A stretch of DNA of 64,000 nt, from NCBI RefSeq assembly GCF_000801105.2, contig NC_079514.1, positions 2,542,001-2,606,000 on the forward strand, given 5' to 3'. The translations under genes were made by a program, and so were the position numbers. The stretch comes from Raphanus sativus (taxonomy: Eukaryota > Streptophyta > Magnoliopsida > Brassicales > Brassicaceae). Positions 46,757 through 57,775 of this stretch are shown here, one piece after another (within the stretch, counting starts at the first letter, position 1; every line of letters starts with the position of its first letter). The notes beneath the pieces are model-generated. The model ran no database searches. It was given only the letters and a program-made list of their open reading frames with translations, and was not told the DNA's origin.

Positions 46757-47008
46757 GTACAGAACATCATGGCCCAATGATAAGGACGTGCTCATTCCTA
46801 CATCCAGGTTGTGAGTTCGAACCCTGCTGGAGGGAACTAAGTCATGATTTCTGGACACCAACACGGATATGAGCCTATGTTTTAGGGCCCATTTGCATAC
46901 CCGGAAAGAGGGTCTATCCGTGGTTGCACCTCCCCTTGGGGATTAGTCTGGGCCCTTCCATAAGCCCGGGATACCCCCAGGTTAATAAAAAAAAAAAAAA
47001 AAAAAAAA
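46757..47008 (+). mobile_element. tRNA-derived SINE, about 250 bp with poly(A) tail
   Basis: The body carries a pol III box A-like TGGCCCAATGATAAGG (46770) and a box B-like GAGTTCGAACCCTG (46813). It ends with a run of about 22 A at 46987-47008. Imperfect direct repeats flank it: AGCTAGTAACAA (46745) and AGCTGGTAACAA (47013), a target duplication with one mismatch. Structure and length are those of Brassicaceae SINEs transcribed by RNA polymerase III and mobilised by LINE proteins. The 75-bp tandem repeat lies directly upstream. Confidence 0.82.
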
Positions 47009-48503
47009 GCAGAGCTGGTAACAACATGTAAAAACTCTGAAATCCAAAATAACCAAGCTAGAATAATAAAAAATCCGATTACATGGCAACAATATTGATT
47101 TTTCGAGAAAACAGCTTGGTCAATATATGTTAACAATCAATAAGCCCAAAATCACTAGTTAATGTCCAAGTTTTGTCTAAATTCCTTGCAAAAAGTTGAT
47201 GTTGTTTCAGCTAAGACTCGATGGTTATAAAATTTAACGTCGCGAGTATGAACCAAGTCTCTATTGTTTTTGAAGTTTTGCTACTTTTCTTAGTAACTAA
47301 AAATATTAAAGTTTAAAAAAAAAAGATCGATAGCACGAGCTAGACTATAAGTGTGAGAGTGGTTCCCACGAGACAAGAGTCATATGGTCCCTTCAACTTT
47401 TAAAGCCCATAACTTCAGTGGTCGACCCCCGACACTACGGCACGAGTAGTCACGCACGGCTCTGTTCACGTTGATATTTCCCCCTCTACTTTCATCTGTT
47501 TGGTTGATCTAAAAACATGTAGAGACCAACCAAAGGGTCATATATTATATATATATATATGGACTTCATAATCAAGTGTCACTTTTGTTATCCAGATTGA
47601 TATCTTGCGAATTATTTCTCAAAAAGGTTAAGTCAAGTTTTTAATATTGTGTTAGGCACAACAGGTATCTTTCTACCAACATTTTTATTAAAGTAAATCA
47701 AACATATGTCAATATCAAGCTTACAATAGTTATGGTTGCAAAAACGAAACAATTGTGAAATAAATGTTTTATGGAAAAAAAAGGAAAATGCTCCTTCCCA
47801 AATAGGGCAGTGTACTCAAGTTCAGGATGGGCAGACAGTTAATAGCCTTTATTCATAAGTTAATCTAAACTCTTCCTCAAATATTTGTTACTGAAGTTGC
47901 ATAGTGAATCAAACAGAAGTGTGTAGTGATAATTGTCTCTTGAAAAGTTAACAAGATTGTGACAAGCTCAAAAAAGAAGTGGATTTTGCAATCGGATACC
48001 ATTATTCATAAAAGTCCGATACATTCCGTGTGTAAACCATTTTCTAATAGAAACATAGAATGTAAACAAAAGTATGGGGCGTTGTCCATTCCAACATTAA
48101 CCAAACTTGTCTATTATAATATCCAATGTTAGTTGGGTGTTGCATGTCTAAATTCGTTGAATCATGTGTCCCTTGACGATGCATCCACTTGTTTCTAGCT
48201 TAGAAGTATAAAATATAAACACACTTTATCATTTATTTACTAGTTTGGTTTGCTTATCTTAATAAGTACGCTAATTGGATATTGTGATAAAAAAGAATTA
48301 GTGATGAAAACATGGGAAATCAGATAAAGTCAACAACATAAACTAAATATTTTACAAATTTATTACTAGATAATACTGATTGTGTTTTTTGTTTTAATTT
48401 ATATGTATATGAATGTCTAATTTGCAAAGAAATAAGGAAGAGTTAGCATCTTTTTTTTTTCCCTGAGTTAGCATCTAGTGTATACTTTGAATAAAAAAAA
48501 GTA
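47009..48503. other. AT-rich spacer
   Basis: No gene is seen. A weak tRNA-like pair of boxes near 47200-47265 (GACTCGATGGTTA; GCGAGTATGAACC) may be a decayed SINE. Confidence 0.4.
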
Positions 48504-48743
48504 CTCCTTCTGTTTTATTTTATCGGTTGTTTTAGACTTCGACACACAGATTAATAAAACATTTAAATTTGTATATTTATTAGATAAAAACATTATTACC
48601 AATACACCTAACCATATTTCAACCAATAGAAAAATAATTTAGAATAAAAAATCAATAAATTTTGCATTGAAATCATAAAACGACACTTATTTTAAAACCA
48701 AAATTTTACTCTAAAACGGCATCTAATTCGAAACGGAGGGAGT
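48504..48743. mobile_element. Stowaway-like MITE, about 240 bp
   Basis: The left end reads CTCCTTCTGTTTTATT after TA, and the right end inverted reads CTCCCTCCGTTTCGAA. These are the CTCCCTCCGTTTC-type termini of plant Stowaway (Tc1/mariner-derived) MITEs. The interior is AT-rich and non-coding. The left terminus has diverged at two positions. Confidence 0.72.
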
Positions 48744-48959
48744 TACTTTTAGTCTATTATAAAATGTATTTTATATTAAAAATCATAACAATTTAGATAA
48801 AATAATGTAGAAATGTGTTAGCAACTTAGCATCAAATGTTGGGATATTGGCCGACCTGAACTTAATAAATGTCGGAAGTCATTACTTTTCTCCCAAAAGA
48901 CAAAGGTCCTTGTTTCTCCTGTTTCATTAAAAGTTGTAAAATACTTCTTCACGATTACA

Positions 48960-51215
48960 CTAGGGTAAACCCGCCCTACGGGCGGGAAACAAATCAATAG
49001 ATAATTTAAATAATTAAAGTAACTATTTAATTTTATTTTTTATTACTTCAAAATCTACATATTTGTTAATTTTTATATGATATTGGATTTGAAAACTAAA
49101 TAAAACCATATTTTGTTAATTGTTAACGGTTGAAGAACATATAATCATTTCCTCATAAAAACTCAAATGTCAATGTAAACTTGATGTCTTGAATGTTTTG
49201 GCGCAAGTGAAATAATACAATTGAATGGTAAAGAAGCTATACTGTTAAAACTTCTAAGTCCCTCAGACGGTGCTGACTTATGTATTCACGTTGTATTTTT
49301 TTTTTATATTTCTATTATTATCTGAATTTTTCCTATGGCGTTTCTATCGGTACTTTTGAACTTTCACCCAACTTTAAGTATTTTAGCAAATTTTGCTTCT
49401 AAATCACCGAAGAGGCTTTTGGAAGAGAAGCTCATCTCTTTTTCGGAATTATGTAAGAACCAGAACAAAATTTAGCTCATGGGTTTGAACACAATGACTA
49501 TGTCGGTCCGAGAATCGTCGCCATCTGTTGTTCGATCACGATGATCGATTACGCATGCCAATTGGTTGATAGAGTCTCTTATAACCAAATGTTTATGTTT
49601 GGAATGGTATGTTTAATGGATTCATGCCATACATCTTGTCTAAGGAAGTTTTGATGATGTTCAAGAGAGGATGAGAAGCATGGTCGTGATGCAATTTGCT
49701 TTATTCTCACGGCGTTTTTTTCTGTTCAACCTCTCCAGATGGTGCTATAAGCTTGTGTTATAAGACAGTTGGCAGCTTTCTGAAGTGTTGCATTCTATAA
49801 AATAGCTTAAATACATAACTTTAAAAAAAAGTTTAAAAACATAACAATTCCTTTCTTTTTTCCCCTCCCACCATTCTTATTATCTTCTGACCCCCATCCA
49901 ATTTTTTCTATATGTAATAATTTAATTTTCAGATATTGACGTCTCTCTTGAACCATTCCAAATCTATTTTATCACAAACTCAGTTTACTTGTAAAGTTAA
50001 TATTTTTAAGAATGGGTAGTTTTTTTAGTTTTAAAATAATTGAACTCAATTCAGGCAGACAACTCAAACACATCATTGGCCGGCCGATCTTTTGTACGCA
50101 AAGCAAACTTGCCTGAGGGGATCTGAGGTGTGATAGCTACAGCTAATAATTTAGTGTTCTTAGACACATTGCCTAAATTACTGGACTATCTTTCATTACT
50201 ACTGAATTTATTTACACATACCACTCAAAAACTTGTCTTTGCCGATTTGAGAAGATCGCATACAAAGCAAATTAATGAATCTGAAAAGCTTAAATAACAA
50301 TAATCATTCACTAATATAATTAAAGAGGGAAAAAAATAAACTTGGTTAAAGATTTCATTGAGTCGAAAATCTCTCTAATCTTCTAGGAAAAAAATATCTA
50401 TGATCTTTAATTACAAAACAGAAAACAAAAACATCTATGATCAACAAAAAAATCTTCATCTAAACTTTGCACCTCACTGATGGACTCTGTTCACCGATGC
50501 CATTATTGTTTCTGAAGAGAAAAAAAAAAGAAAAAAAGAAAACAAAATTAGCAGGTAGCAGCACAGTGTTAAAAAAAGCAGAGGTAGCAGCATAGTGTGA
50601 ACCTTAAATATCCAAAATCCAACTTATAAAACAAACTAATCAACAACATAATAAAAATACAAATATTAATCTTCTGCTAAAACAATACACAGAGTAAAAA
50701 CAACAGGAAAATCTATTAATAAAGGAAACGAATGACATGAGAGTACATCATTTTCAGAGGTAAAGAAAAAAGAAACGAAGAGAATATGTGTTCAAGGAGA
50801 ACAATCTAACATATATTTATACTGAACCTACAACGCTTCTCAGATCGAAAGCGCTTTGAAGATAAATCGTCTGAGAGGGAATCAATGGGAGTAAAGGCAA
50901 AGACATAAATCAGACCGTTTCAGGCCGTGGGAAGAAGCGCAAAGGTCACCGTCTCGCCGCCGCATGAAGGGGAGCGATGAAACTAATTTACTCAGCTTCA
51001 GACGTTCTAGGGTTAGAGGAGACATCGATCTATCCGGGCCGGATATATTTTCCTGTTACAAAGCCCAAACGCACAACATGCAGACAAAGCCCATGATACC
51101 ATCAAGTTAGTGATGCGGTGCGTTTGACGTATCACATTCTGGTGAATTGAATTAGTGACCTGGAATCCTAGGTGGCATCACCAGGAGAGAAACAACCATA
51201 TTTTATATAAATAGA
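48960..51215 (-). mobile_element. Non-autonomous Helitron, about 2.26 kb, upstream of IAA29
   Basis: The minus-strand 5' end is TCTATTTATATAAAATATGG at 51215. The 3' end is CTAG at 48960 with a perfect hairpin just inside, CCCGCCC-TAC-GGGCGGG (48970-48986). A and T flank the ends. It contains exon-like GC-richer islands near 49300-49750 and 50800-51060, probably captured host DNA that I cannot identify. Its 5' end lies 577 bp before the IAA29 start codon. Confidence 0.77.
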
Positions 51216-51672
51216 TACTCCTATGAGTTGTAAACTTGTAAATGCCTTTTCACGATTGCTAATCTGTTAAGCAGCTTAAATATAATTAGAGCGACTCTAT
51301 CATTATCTTCACCCAAACCTATTTCGTTAATGACGTTATTTACTTATTTTTATCATGCTGGATACGAATTTAAATATGATATAGCTCAAATTTTGAAAAT
51401 AGGCTTTCTCCAGTCAATATATGTTCAAGTTGTTGGTCATACTCCAAGAAATTATATTTGAACTACAAAGTTGAGGAGTCAAGGGAAAACAAATTAGTAT
51501 TCTAATATTTGATTGATTAGTTTAGTTGTTTAGTTATGTAGTATCGTATTGCTTAAGATACCATAAAGACACATACATGACGACATCTATATTTAAATAT
51601 AATAATATAAACATATTAAACATTTAGGATAAAGCCATACTCCTCCTCCACTTTTGTATCCTTTCCTTTTAC

Positions 51673-51681
51673 TATAAATAG
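51673..51681 (+). promoter_or_regulatory. IAA29: TATA box of IAA29
   Basis: TATAAATAG lies about 115 bp upstream of the ATG at 51792, consistent with an 80-90 base leader. It is within the 577 bp of native-looking promoter left between the Helitron and the gene. Confidence 0.6.
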
Positions 51682-51791
51682 GGAATACTCATGATCCTCT
51701 AATTAAGCAACCATCCACACAATCTTTTCCAGAGCCAGACAACAAACAAACATACACTTTTAGTTTCATCAAAGACGAAGCTGCACTAGAA

Positions 51792-52992
51792 ATGGAGTTG
51801 GATCTTGATCTCTCTCTTTCACCTCATACTAATTCTTCAAAATTTGGGTTTGGCTTTGACCTCAACAAGCATTGCGCTACTGTGGGCGTTATGTCGTGTT
51901 TGAATACGAAACAAACGCGTTCTGAGTCGATGTTTTGGTTGGATAATATGGAAGAAGATTGTTATGTGCCAAAACCATGTTCGTTTTCTTTGAATGGCCA
52001 GCCTGACGAGGAAGAAGAAGATCATCTGGAATCAGACTCCTCTATTGTTGACGAGTGAGTAACAAACTATATATTTACAATAGTTAGGTTAAGCTAGTTA
52101 TCTTTACTATACTTGTAAGTTTCTTCGAAAATTTTATGCGTGGTTATACAAAATAGGGAAGCATTATTAGCATTCTAATAACATTTAAATAATTTTGTAT
52201 AGTGAGGAGGAAAATAGCGAAGTCGTGGGGTGGCCACCAGTAAAGTCATGTATGACAAAGTATCATAATTATCGTCACCATAGTCGTAATCACCCATATC
52301 ACCATCATGGTAGGAGGACCAACATAGCTAATCCAACGGCTACAACTGAAAGAGTTAGACCATCATCATCGGTATCATGGTCATCATCATCATTGAGATC
52401 CTCAATGTATGTTAAGGTGAAGATGGATGGTGTGGCAATAGCCAGAAAGGTTGACATCAAGCTTTTCAACTCTTACGAGTCTCTCACTGGCTTCTTGATC
52501 ACCATGTTTAGTCAATGTGAGTACTAATTTAAGTATTTAAAATGCATTAAAACATACGTTTACACTCTCCTAAACCTATACATGAATGAAAGCATGGCAT
52601 GTAACCTCTCACGAGTCTTCTTGATATTGAATATAATTTTGTTTTGTCAGACCAAGATTGTGACAGAGAAGATACAAGTTACAAATTCACCTTCCAGGGG
52701 AAAGAGGGCGACTGGCTATTACCAGGGGATGTTCCATGGAAGTACGTTTACTTCTCTATATTTAATATTTCAAATTTCTACCTATATTTATAAATATATA
52801 CATATATAGTTGTTCGATAAAAAGAAATATAATAAGTTTTTAGGTGATGGACATTTTAATATTCGGATATGGGTGACTGGCATAATAATGTCTAAAATCT
52901 TGGTTTGGTTTTGCAGGATCTTTGCTGAGTCTGTTCATCGAATATCAATAATTAGAGATTGCCCGTGTGCATATACACGGCTGTTGTTCTAA
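51792..52992 (+). CDS. IAA29: Aux/IAA transcriptional repressor IAA29
   Basis: Exons 51792-52054, 52203-52516, 52651-52741 and 52917-52992 join to 247 residues. Domain I is the EAR-type MELDLDLSLSP, which recruits TOPLESS. Domain II carries the degron EVVGWPPVKSC, the TIR1/AFB-auxin contact that leads to ubiquitination. A His-rich spacer follows, then domains III/IV (PB1): MYVKVKMDGVAIARKVDI, SYESLTGFLITMF and DREDTSYKFTFQGKEGDWLL. The conserved end VHRISIIRDCPCAYTRLLF matches Arabidopsis IAA29 (AT4G32280), a gene induced by auxin and PIF factors. It acts in the nucleus by binding ARF proteins. Splice sites were chosen to keep the PB1 domain in frame. Confidence 0.95.
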
Positions 52993-54632
52993 AAAAATAA
53001 CTTTTTTCAAAGCAGTTTTTATTTTGTAATTAAAGTGTCTACCTTACCAGAGTCCCACTCGATTTATCTTTCCTCTAGTATCACTTATTAAGAATTATGG
53101 CCAAACATGCACGGATGGGTAATGACATTTCTTTCATAAGAATTCAGTGACTACTTAAGGATCAGGTTCGGACGGCTAAGTAAGCTTTTAGATATTCTTA
53201 CATCAATCCTTTGTCGCTTTTTAAACTTAATAGACTTGTCTACTTAAAAAAACAAAAGAAAAGAAAGAGAGAAAAACATAAACTGTGATGATGGTTGCAG
53301 AAACCATGGTATCAAAACGAGATTAAAAAAAAAACAAATAGGATGCGGATACATGTTGTTGATATGAATGAGAATCTAAGGTAGAGGAGCAAGTTGTTTA
53401 TATGAATGAGATGAAAGCGCTTCCTCCTTTTCCAGAGAACCTCCACCTCCACCTCAACCCAACCCAGTGCCGAAACCGCAAGTAAGTGATGATCTATGAC
53501 GTCATGCTGATGTCAGCAAGAAGGAATGAGAGGTCAAGCTAGTTTGGCAAAGATGAGTCCGTGACAAGTGCCAATGCTGAGCTGGACCAATCATGAAGCA
53601 AGGATGATGTGGAGATGGAGTAACGACTTTACGCGGAAAAAGTTGAGTCGTTAGACGGTTAGGCTATTAGGCCGAGCTTGTTGGGCAATTGGGCTTAGGC
53701 CTAGTATAAATAGAAAGGAATGAGAGAATAAACGTAGGCCATAATTGTCTTGTAGTGGGAAAGTCTATAGCTTATTGCTTTAGTCTTTGGGCTCACTTAA
53801 TGGAATACCGTATTGAGATTGGAATACGTATACCTTACAAAGAAATACGATGCATTGGTTGTAGCAGTCCGGTTCCAACGGCAATGCCTACCTTATGGGA
53901 TTCCACCAGTTAACGGGATGGGACCTCCACCGATGGGATATCGTTATATGTTACTGTCCATATAAGAACCAAAAGAATCATCAGTATAGAAACTTCATAA
54001 AACAATTTACATTCTTTAATTGGCTATCACGCAATTCAGGGCTTGTAGGCATTAACTTTCCCTGATTTTATTTTGGAAAAGTAAAAGGAAGAAAGCACGG
54101 GGCAAGCCCATGATTATGGCTGTGTGTGTTCTTTAAGCGACAGCCAACTCGAGTGTTCACTGTTTGACGAATCTAAGCCCCATCTTCCGCAAACTCAAAG
54201 ACCCCCAAAATTTCGGATCTTTTAACAACACGGTTTACATAATCAATTGTAATTATAGTATTAATCATCTTAATACTCTATAAATTATCCGTTTCCTAGT
54301 TCCTCTGTCTACAGTGTAGATAACAACTAAAGTACTAAATAAAAGTCAAAACACACTATGGAGATAAAAAGGAATAATAACAATAAAATCTAATTATTGC
54401 CGACTAGATTTTCTGGCATCATTAGTAAGTGTGATATATGCTTAACTTCAGTTGCGAATTTATGAGGTTGAGATTCGAGACGTCTGACTCAGCTTGAAAC
54501 AAGATAAAGATATAGACTGGGTTTTTTTCTCTTTTCCCAGCTACCTCCTTTAATTTACATTTATTTTGCTCCAACTCTAAAACAAAAACTAAAATCTAAA
54601 CTTTACAACAATGCCCATCAGTGGACCATTCT
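52993..54632. other. Convergent spacer after IAA29 with repeat-like segment
   Basis: Holds the 3' UTRs of IAA29 and the glycosyltransferase gene. A segment at about 53480-53870 resembles an LTR (listed). Short Pro-coding stretches flank it (REPPPPPPQPNPVPKPQ at about 53435-53480; GIPPVNGMGPPPMGYR at about 53900-53945), possibly a broken gene. Confidence 0.4.
53480..53875 (+). mobile_element. Possible solo LTR fragment
   Basis: The segment contains a promoter-like GTATAAATAGAAAGG at 53704, a GGCCTAG/GGGCTTAGG-rich stretch before it and an R/U5-like tail ending near GGTTGTAGCA, the general layout of a short Copia LTR. No exact terminal repeats or target duplication were confirmed. Confidence 0.3.
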
Positions 54633-55766
54633 TCACGCACCACAGGCCGAGTCATTGAACAACACTCCCTTAGCCATACCCAACAACGCCTCGAGCGCTT
54701 CGGGAGAAAACTTCCTAGCGAACAGAAAAGGATCACTCCTCTCACTCACCGAACCGTTGATCCCATCCTCACCGTACCTCGGTCTAGTCTCCCTCAGCCG
54801 CACGATCAGCTCAGGCGCAACTTCCTCCGCCTCGTACATCCTCGGGTGACCCCCGTCGCTGACGGTCCAGTCCACGTGGGTGAGAGTAGCGGGGACACAC
54901 CCGCGCGGGTCCCTCATGCTCAAAAGGGTAGGAAAGTAATTCTCCTCGGGATAGCACGTGTCTTCCCTCACGCACGTCTTGTCGAACTTCTCCCATATCC
55001 GCCGATCACGCGCCACCATCCGCGCGTGTCTCCGCGTCAGAGCCCAGAACTGTGACCCGATCCGAAAATCTTCCAGCCTCACCTCCGGCAGCATCGCGTC
55101 GTCCCCTCGCGCCGCCCACCTCTCGAACTGCCACGGCTCGTCCTTGAGTATCTCGATGAAGCTCTTCCGAGAGGAGACCAGAGTCTTGTAAGTGAAGTCG
55201 AAGGAGTGTATCGGTACGCACGAAGGCGAGAAGAGGGCAAACATGTAATTTCTTGGATCGTCGAGAAGCGCGTGTGCTAGTAACCGACGCGCCGCGGCAG
55301 CGAGAGTTGGCGTGTAACGTTCCGACAGTTTCGAGTGGATCACCCGGTTGGAAAACACTCCTGAGAAACCCGGGTCGTAATCCCGGGTCGGATCCGCGTG
55401 GATGTAGACATTGTAGAGATCCGTGGAGGAGCTTCCGTTGAAGAACATCTCCCACAGAGGCGCGAACGGGAGAGGCGTTGTGGTTATATACATGAACGCC
55501 ACTTTCCGGGTCGACCCGGGCGGGAGATTCGGGTTGACATGCGAAGCGAGTCGGAGAAGAGGCTCGTCGTCTTTGGGAATCGCCGGCGGCGGAGGAGGAG
55601 AAGCGTCGGGGACGTTTCGAGCGTAGAGAGAGAAGACGGAGAGAGAGCGGAAACCGAACTCCGGCGAGGCGACGCCGGTGAGTTCTCGCTGGACTGTGAA
55701 GATGACTGCGACTGGTAGACAGAGGAACAGAGCGCAGAAGAGAGGGAACAGCGTCGGAGACAGCAT
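54633..55766 (-). CDS. Core-2/I-branching GlcNAc transferase-like protein (GT14-type)
   Basis: A single-exon, 377-residue protein. MLSPTLFPLFCALFLCLPVA begins a type II membrane anchor (residues about 5-28), followed by a Pro-rich stem (SPPPPPAIP). The luminal domain has the plant DUF266/GT14-like signature: KVAFMYITTTPLPFAPLWEM, VYIHADPTRDY, MFALFSPSCVPIHSFDFTYK and SQFWALTRRHARMVARDR, then CYPEENYFPTLL and THVDWT. It is expected to be a Golgi glycosyltransferase, substrate unknown; the best counterpart is AT4G32290. The start is placed at MLSP because upstream residues lack an ATG and look like leader. Very GC-rich and arginine-rich near its C-terminus compared with flanks. Confidence 0.92.
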   Translation of the reverse strand: MLSPTLFPLFCALFLCLPVAVIFTVQRELTGVASPEFGFRSLSVFSLYARNVPDASPPPPPAIPKDDEPLLRLASHVNPNLPPGSTRKVAFMYITTTPLPFAPLWEMFFNGSSSTDLYNVYIHADPTRDYDPGFSGVFSNRVIHSKLSERYTPTLAAAARRLLAHALLDDPRNYMFALFSPSCVPIHSFDFTYKTLVSSRKSFIEILKDEPWQFERWAARGDDAMLPEVRLEDFRIGSQFWALTRRHARMVARDRRIWEKFDKTCVREDTCYPEENYFPTLLSMRDPRGCVPATLTHVDWTVSDGGHPRMYEAEEVAPELIVRLRETRPRYGEDGINGSVSERSDPFLFARKFSPEALEALLGMAKGVLFNDSACGA

Positions 55767-55960
55767 ATCTCTCTCGCCGGAAAGATTAAAAACCAGTGAC
55801 TGCTTTTTAGTTTGTAGAGAGAGAAACAAAGTGGAGTAGGATATTATAGGAGAAGAATCGATGATACATTTTTCTAGAGTGAGAGAGAGTGGGATTTGGT
55901 GCAACTTGTATTAATAAAGATATTTTAAAAAATTTAACGAGTACTAATTACAGAAAATAT

Positions 55961-55990
55961 TCAATTCAATTCAATTCAATTCAATTCAAT
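55961..55990. repeat. (TCAAT)6 microsatellite
   Basis: Six perfect TCAAT units lie about 200 bp upstream of the glycosyltransferase start codon, in its probable promoter. Confidence 0.9.
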
Positions 55991-56151
55991 GGCATTTCAT
56001 ATATGGAATTCATGACTTTTTTTGTTGAACAAAAAATTTACGATTTTTATTTTAATATTCTTTTTATGTAACGGTCCTTGTTTTTCTTGGCCACTAATTG
56101 GTTCACTACTAGTACTATTTATCCAAAATTAGAATATGAAAGAATAAAATA

Positions 56152-56349
56152 CTCCCTCCGTTTCATATTAAGTGACGTTTTAGAGAATTTTTTTCGTTGC
56201 AAAATAAGTGTCGTTTTAGAGTTTCAATGCAAAATTTATTAACTTTATTCTCCATTCTATTTTTTTATTGGTTGAATTATATCGGTAATGATGTTTTTAA
56301 ATTAAAAATATGCAAAATTAAATGTTTTCTTATAATGAAACAGAGGGAG
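56152..56349. mobile_element. Stowaway MITE, about 198 bp, TA duplication
   Basis: Termini CTCCCTCCGTTTCATATTA and (inverted) CTCCCTCTGTTTCATTATA are flanked on both sides by TA, the Tc1/mariner target duplication. The interior is AT-rich and non-coding. Confidence 0.85.
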
Positions 56350-56939
56350 TATGTTGTTTGTGCTAGTCGGTATGACTAAATAAATCATAGGCCAACAAAG
56401 TTAAATGTATACGACGAATTTATTCGTTGATTAAAGCTAAAGGCAGCATTAAACAGAGTCATTAAATATTTGGTTGTGTACACACGTCTTTACTCATCAT
56501 ACACGTGGTTGTATGATGTATTGTAGCCTCTGATGGCACAATACGTGAAAGTTTCGTAATCGATCCGTTTTAGGCAAAACGTTTTCATGTCGAACGTAAC
56601 ATCTTTGCTTGGATGGATACGAGTTACGGTGGTGTGTATCCACGTGGCCTGCATGCATTAGAATTGGGCCTTCGTATCTGGGCCTTGCCTCCCGTAACAA
56701 CTACGCGAGAAGTGGTTTCGGTTAGGTGGTCTTAAATGATATTTTTAGAGCTCAGTGATCTTTTTGTCTGTCGTCATCGTGAATGCTTCAGTGTCAGAGA
56801 AAATTATAGCGAAAGGCTATAACTAGTGGTACGAAAGCAATTGGGTGAATATTTGTTTTTTTTTTTGTTTCATTGCATCAGAATATTTATTTTTCCTGAA
56901 GAGAACAATTTGTGCGAATGTTTTAAAACGTATGAGAAT

Positions 56940-57191
56940 CAGTGGCGGACCCAGACTTTTTTTTAAGGTGGGTCAAAAATTTAAATGGGCTTTTTAATCC
57001 AACAAAGAAAAGGAAAAAAAATTAAAAATTAGGTGTCAAAGAGGTGTCGAACTCGGGTTAAAGGGGTGTCACGCAAAGAGATTGAACCATCAGAACCACC
57101 GAATCATATTGGTATTGCTTAACAAAACGGAACTTTATAATATTAAGGTGTGTCAACTGACCCACTATCTGTACATGTGGGTCCGCCTCTG
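56940..57191. mobile_element. hAT-type MITE, about 252 bp, perfect 8-bp TSD
   Basis: Inverted termini CAGTGGCGGACCCA and (inverted right end) CAGAGGCGGACCCA bound the element. Perfect 8-bp direct repeats ATGAGAAT flank it at 56932-56939 and 57192-57199, as hAT transposases produce. No coding sequence. Confidence 0.88.
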
Positions 57192-57775
57192 ATGAGAATT
57201 GCTTTATTACTGGAGACTGAGAGTGAAAACACACAAATTTGAATTTTTATCTAGGATAAACTTTCACATAAGGACGTAAAACATATGATTCTTACTGTAC
57301 ACTAGTATAATCTCAACTATTACATATTTAGTTTTAAATCATTTGGCATCTAATGTTTTAATCTTACAGTTGCAAATAGCTATAAAGCTTTACATCCACG
57401 AATTAGTGAAAATGTAGATCTTATTTATAACTAAGATATGGTTGGTGTTTGGCCTTTTAGGCTTAGAGAATATATAGAATAAGTTGTTGGTTAGATATAA
57501 TTTGGTGAATGATCTCGTATTCGTATTTATATATTGAAAAGGATAATCTAGAAAATAATGGACTGCAACCCTTATAGACTTTCATTATAGAGAGTAGGCC
57601 GGACCATAAAAAATAAAAAAAAGCAGAGTAAACCGGAACGAACCGGGCCAACTGACAAGACTAGTATCTCTCTCCCCCCTCCACTTAAATTATTGAGGGA
57701 GCAGTGTAAGGAGGGGGAAGAAAAACAATCTGACTGTCTTTTCTCTCTCTCTCATAGAAAGTGGTGGAAGAGAAG

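Noticed and set aside
46805..46830. tRNA gene suggested by a box-B-like GTTCGAACC
   Set aside because: No cloverleaf can be formed around it; the poly(A) tail and flanking direct repeats show it is a SINE.
47190..47265. Second SINE or tRNA with boxes GACTCGATGGTTA and GCGAGTATGAACC
   Set aside because: No tail and no target duplication; too degraded to annotate as an element.
53961..54300. Possible pre-miRNA hairpin in the spacer
   Set aside because: I could not find arms that pair well enough by eye; no claim made without folding.
54655..55718. Several long plus-strand frames opposite the glycosyltransferase gene
   Set aside because: The GC-rich coding strand creates open antisense frames; only the minus-strand frame has family motifs.
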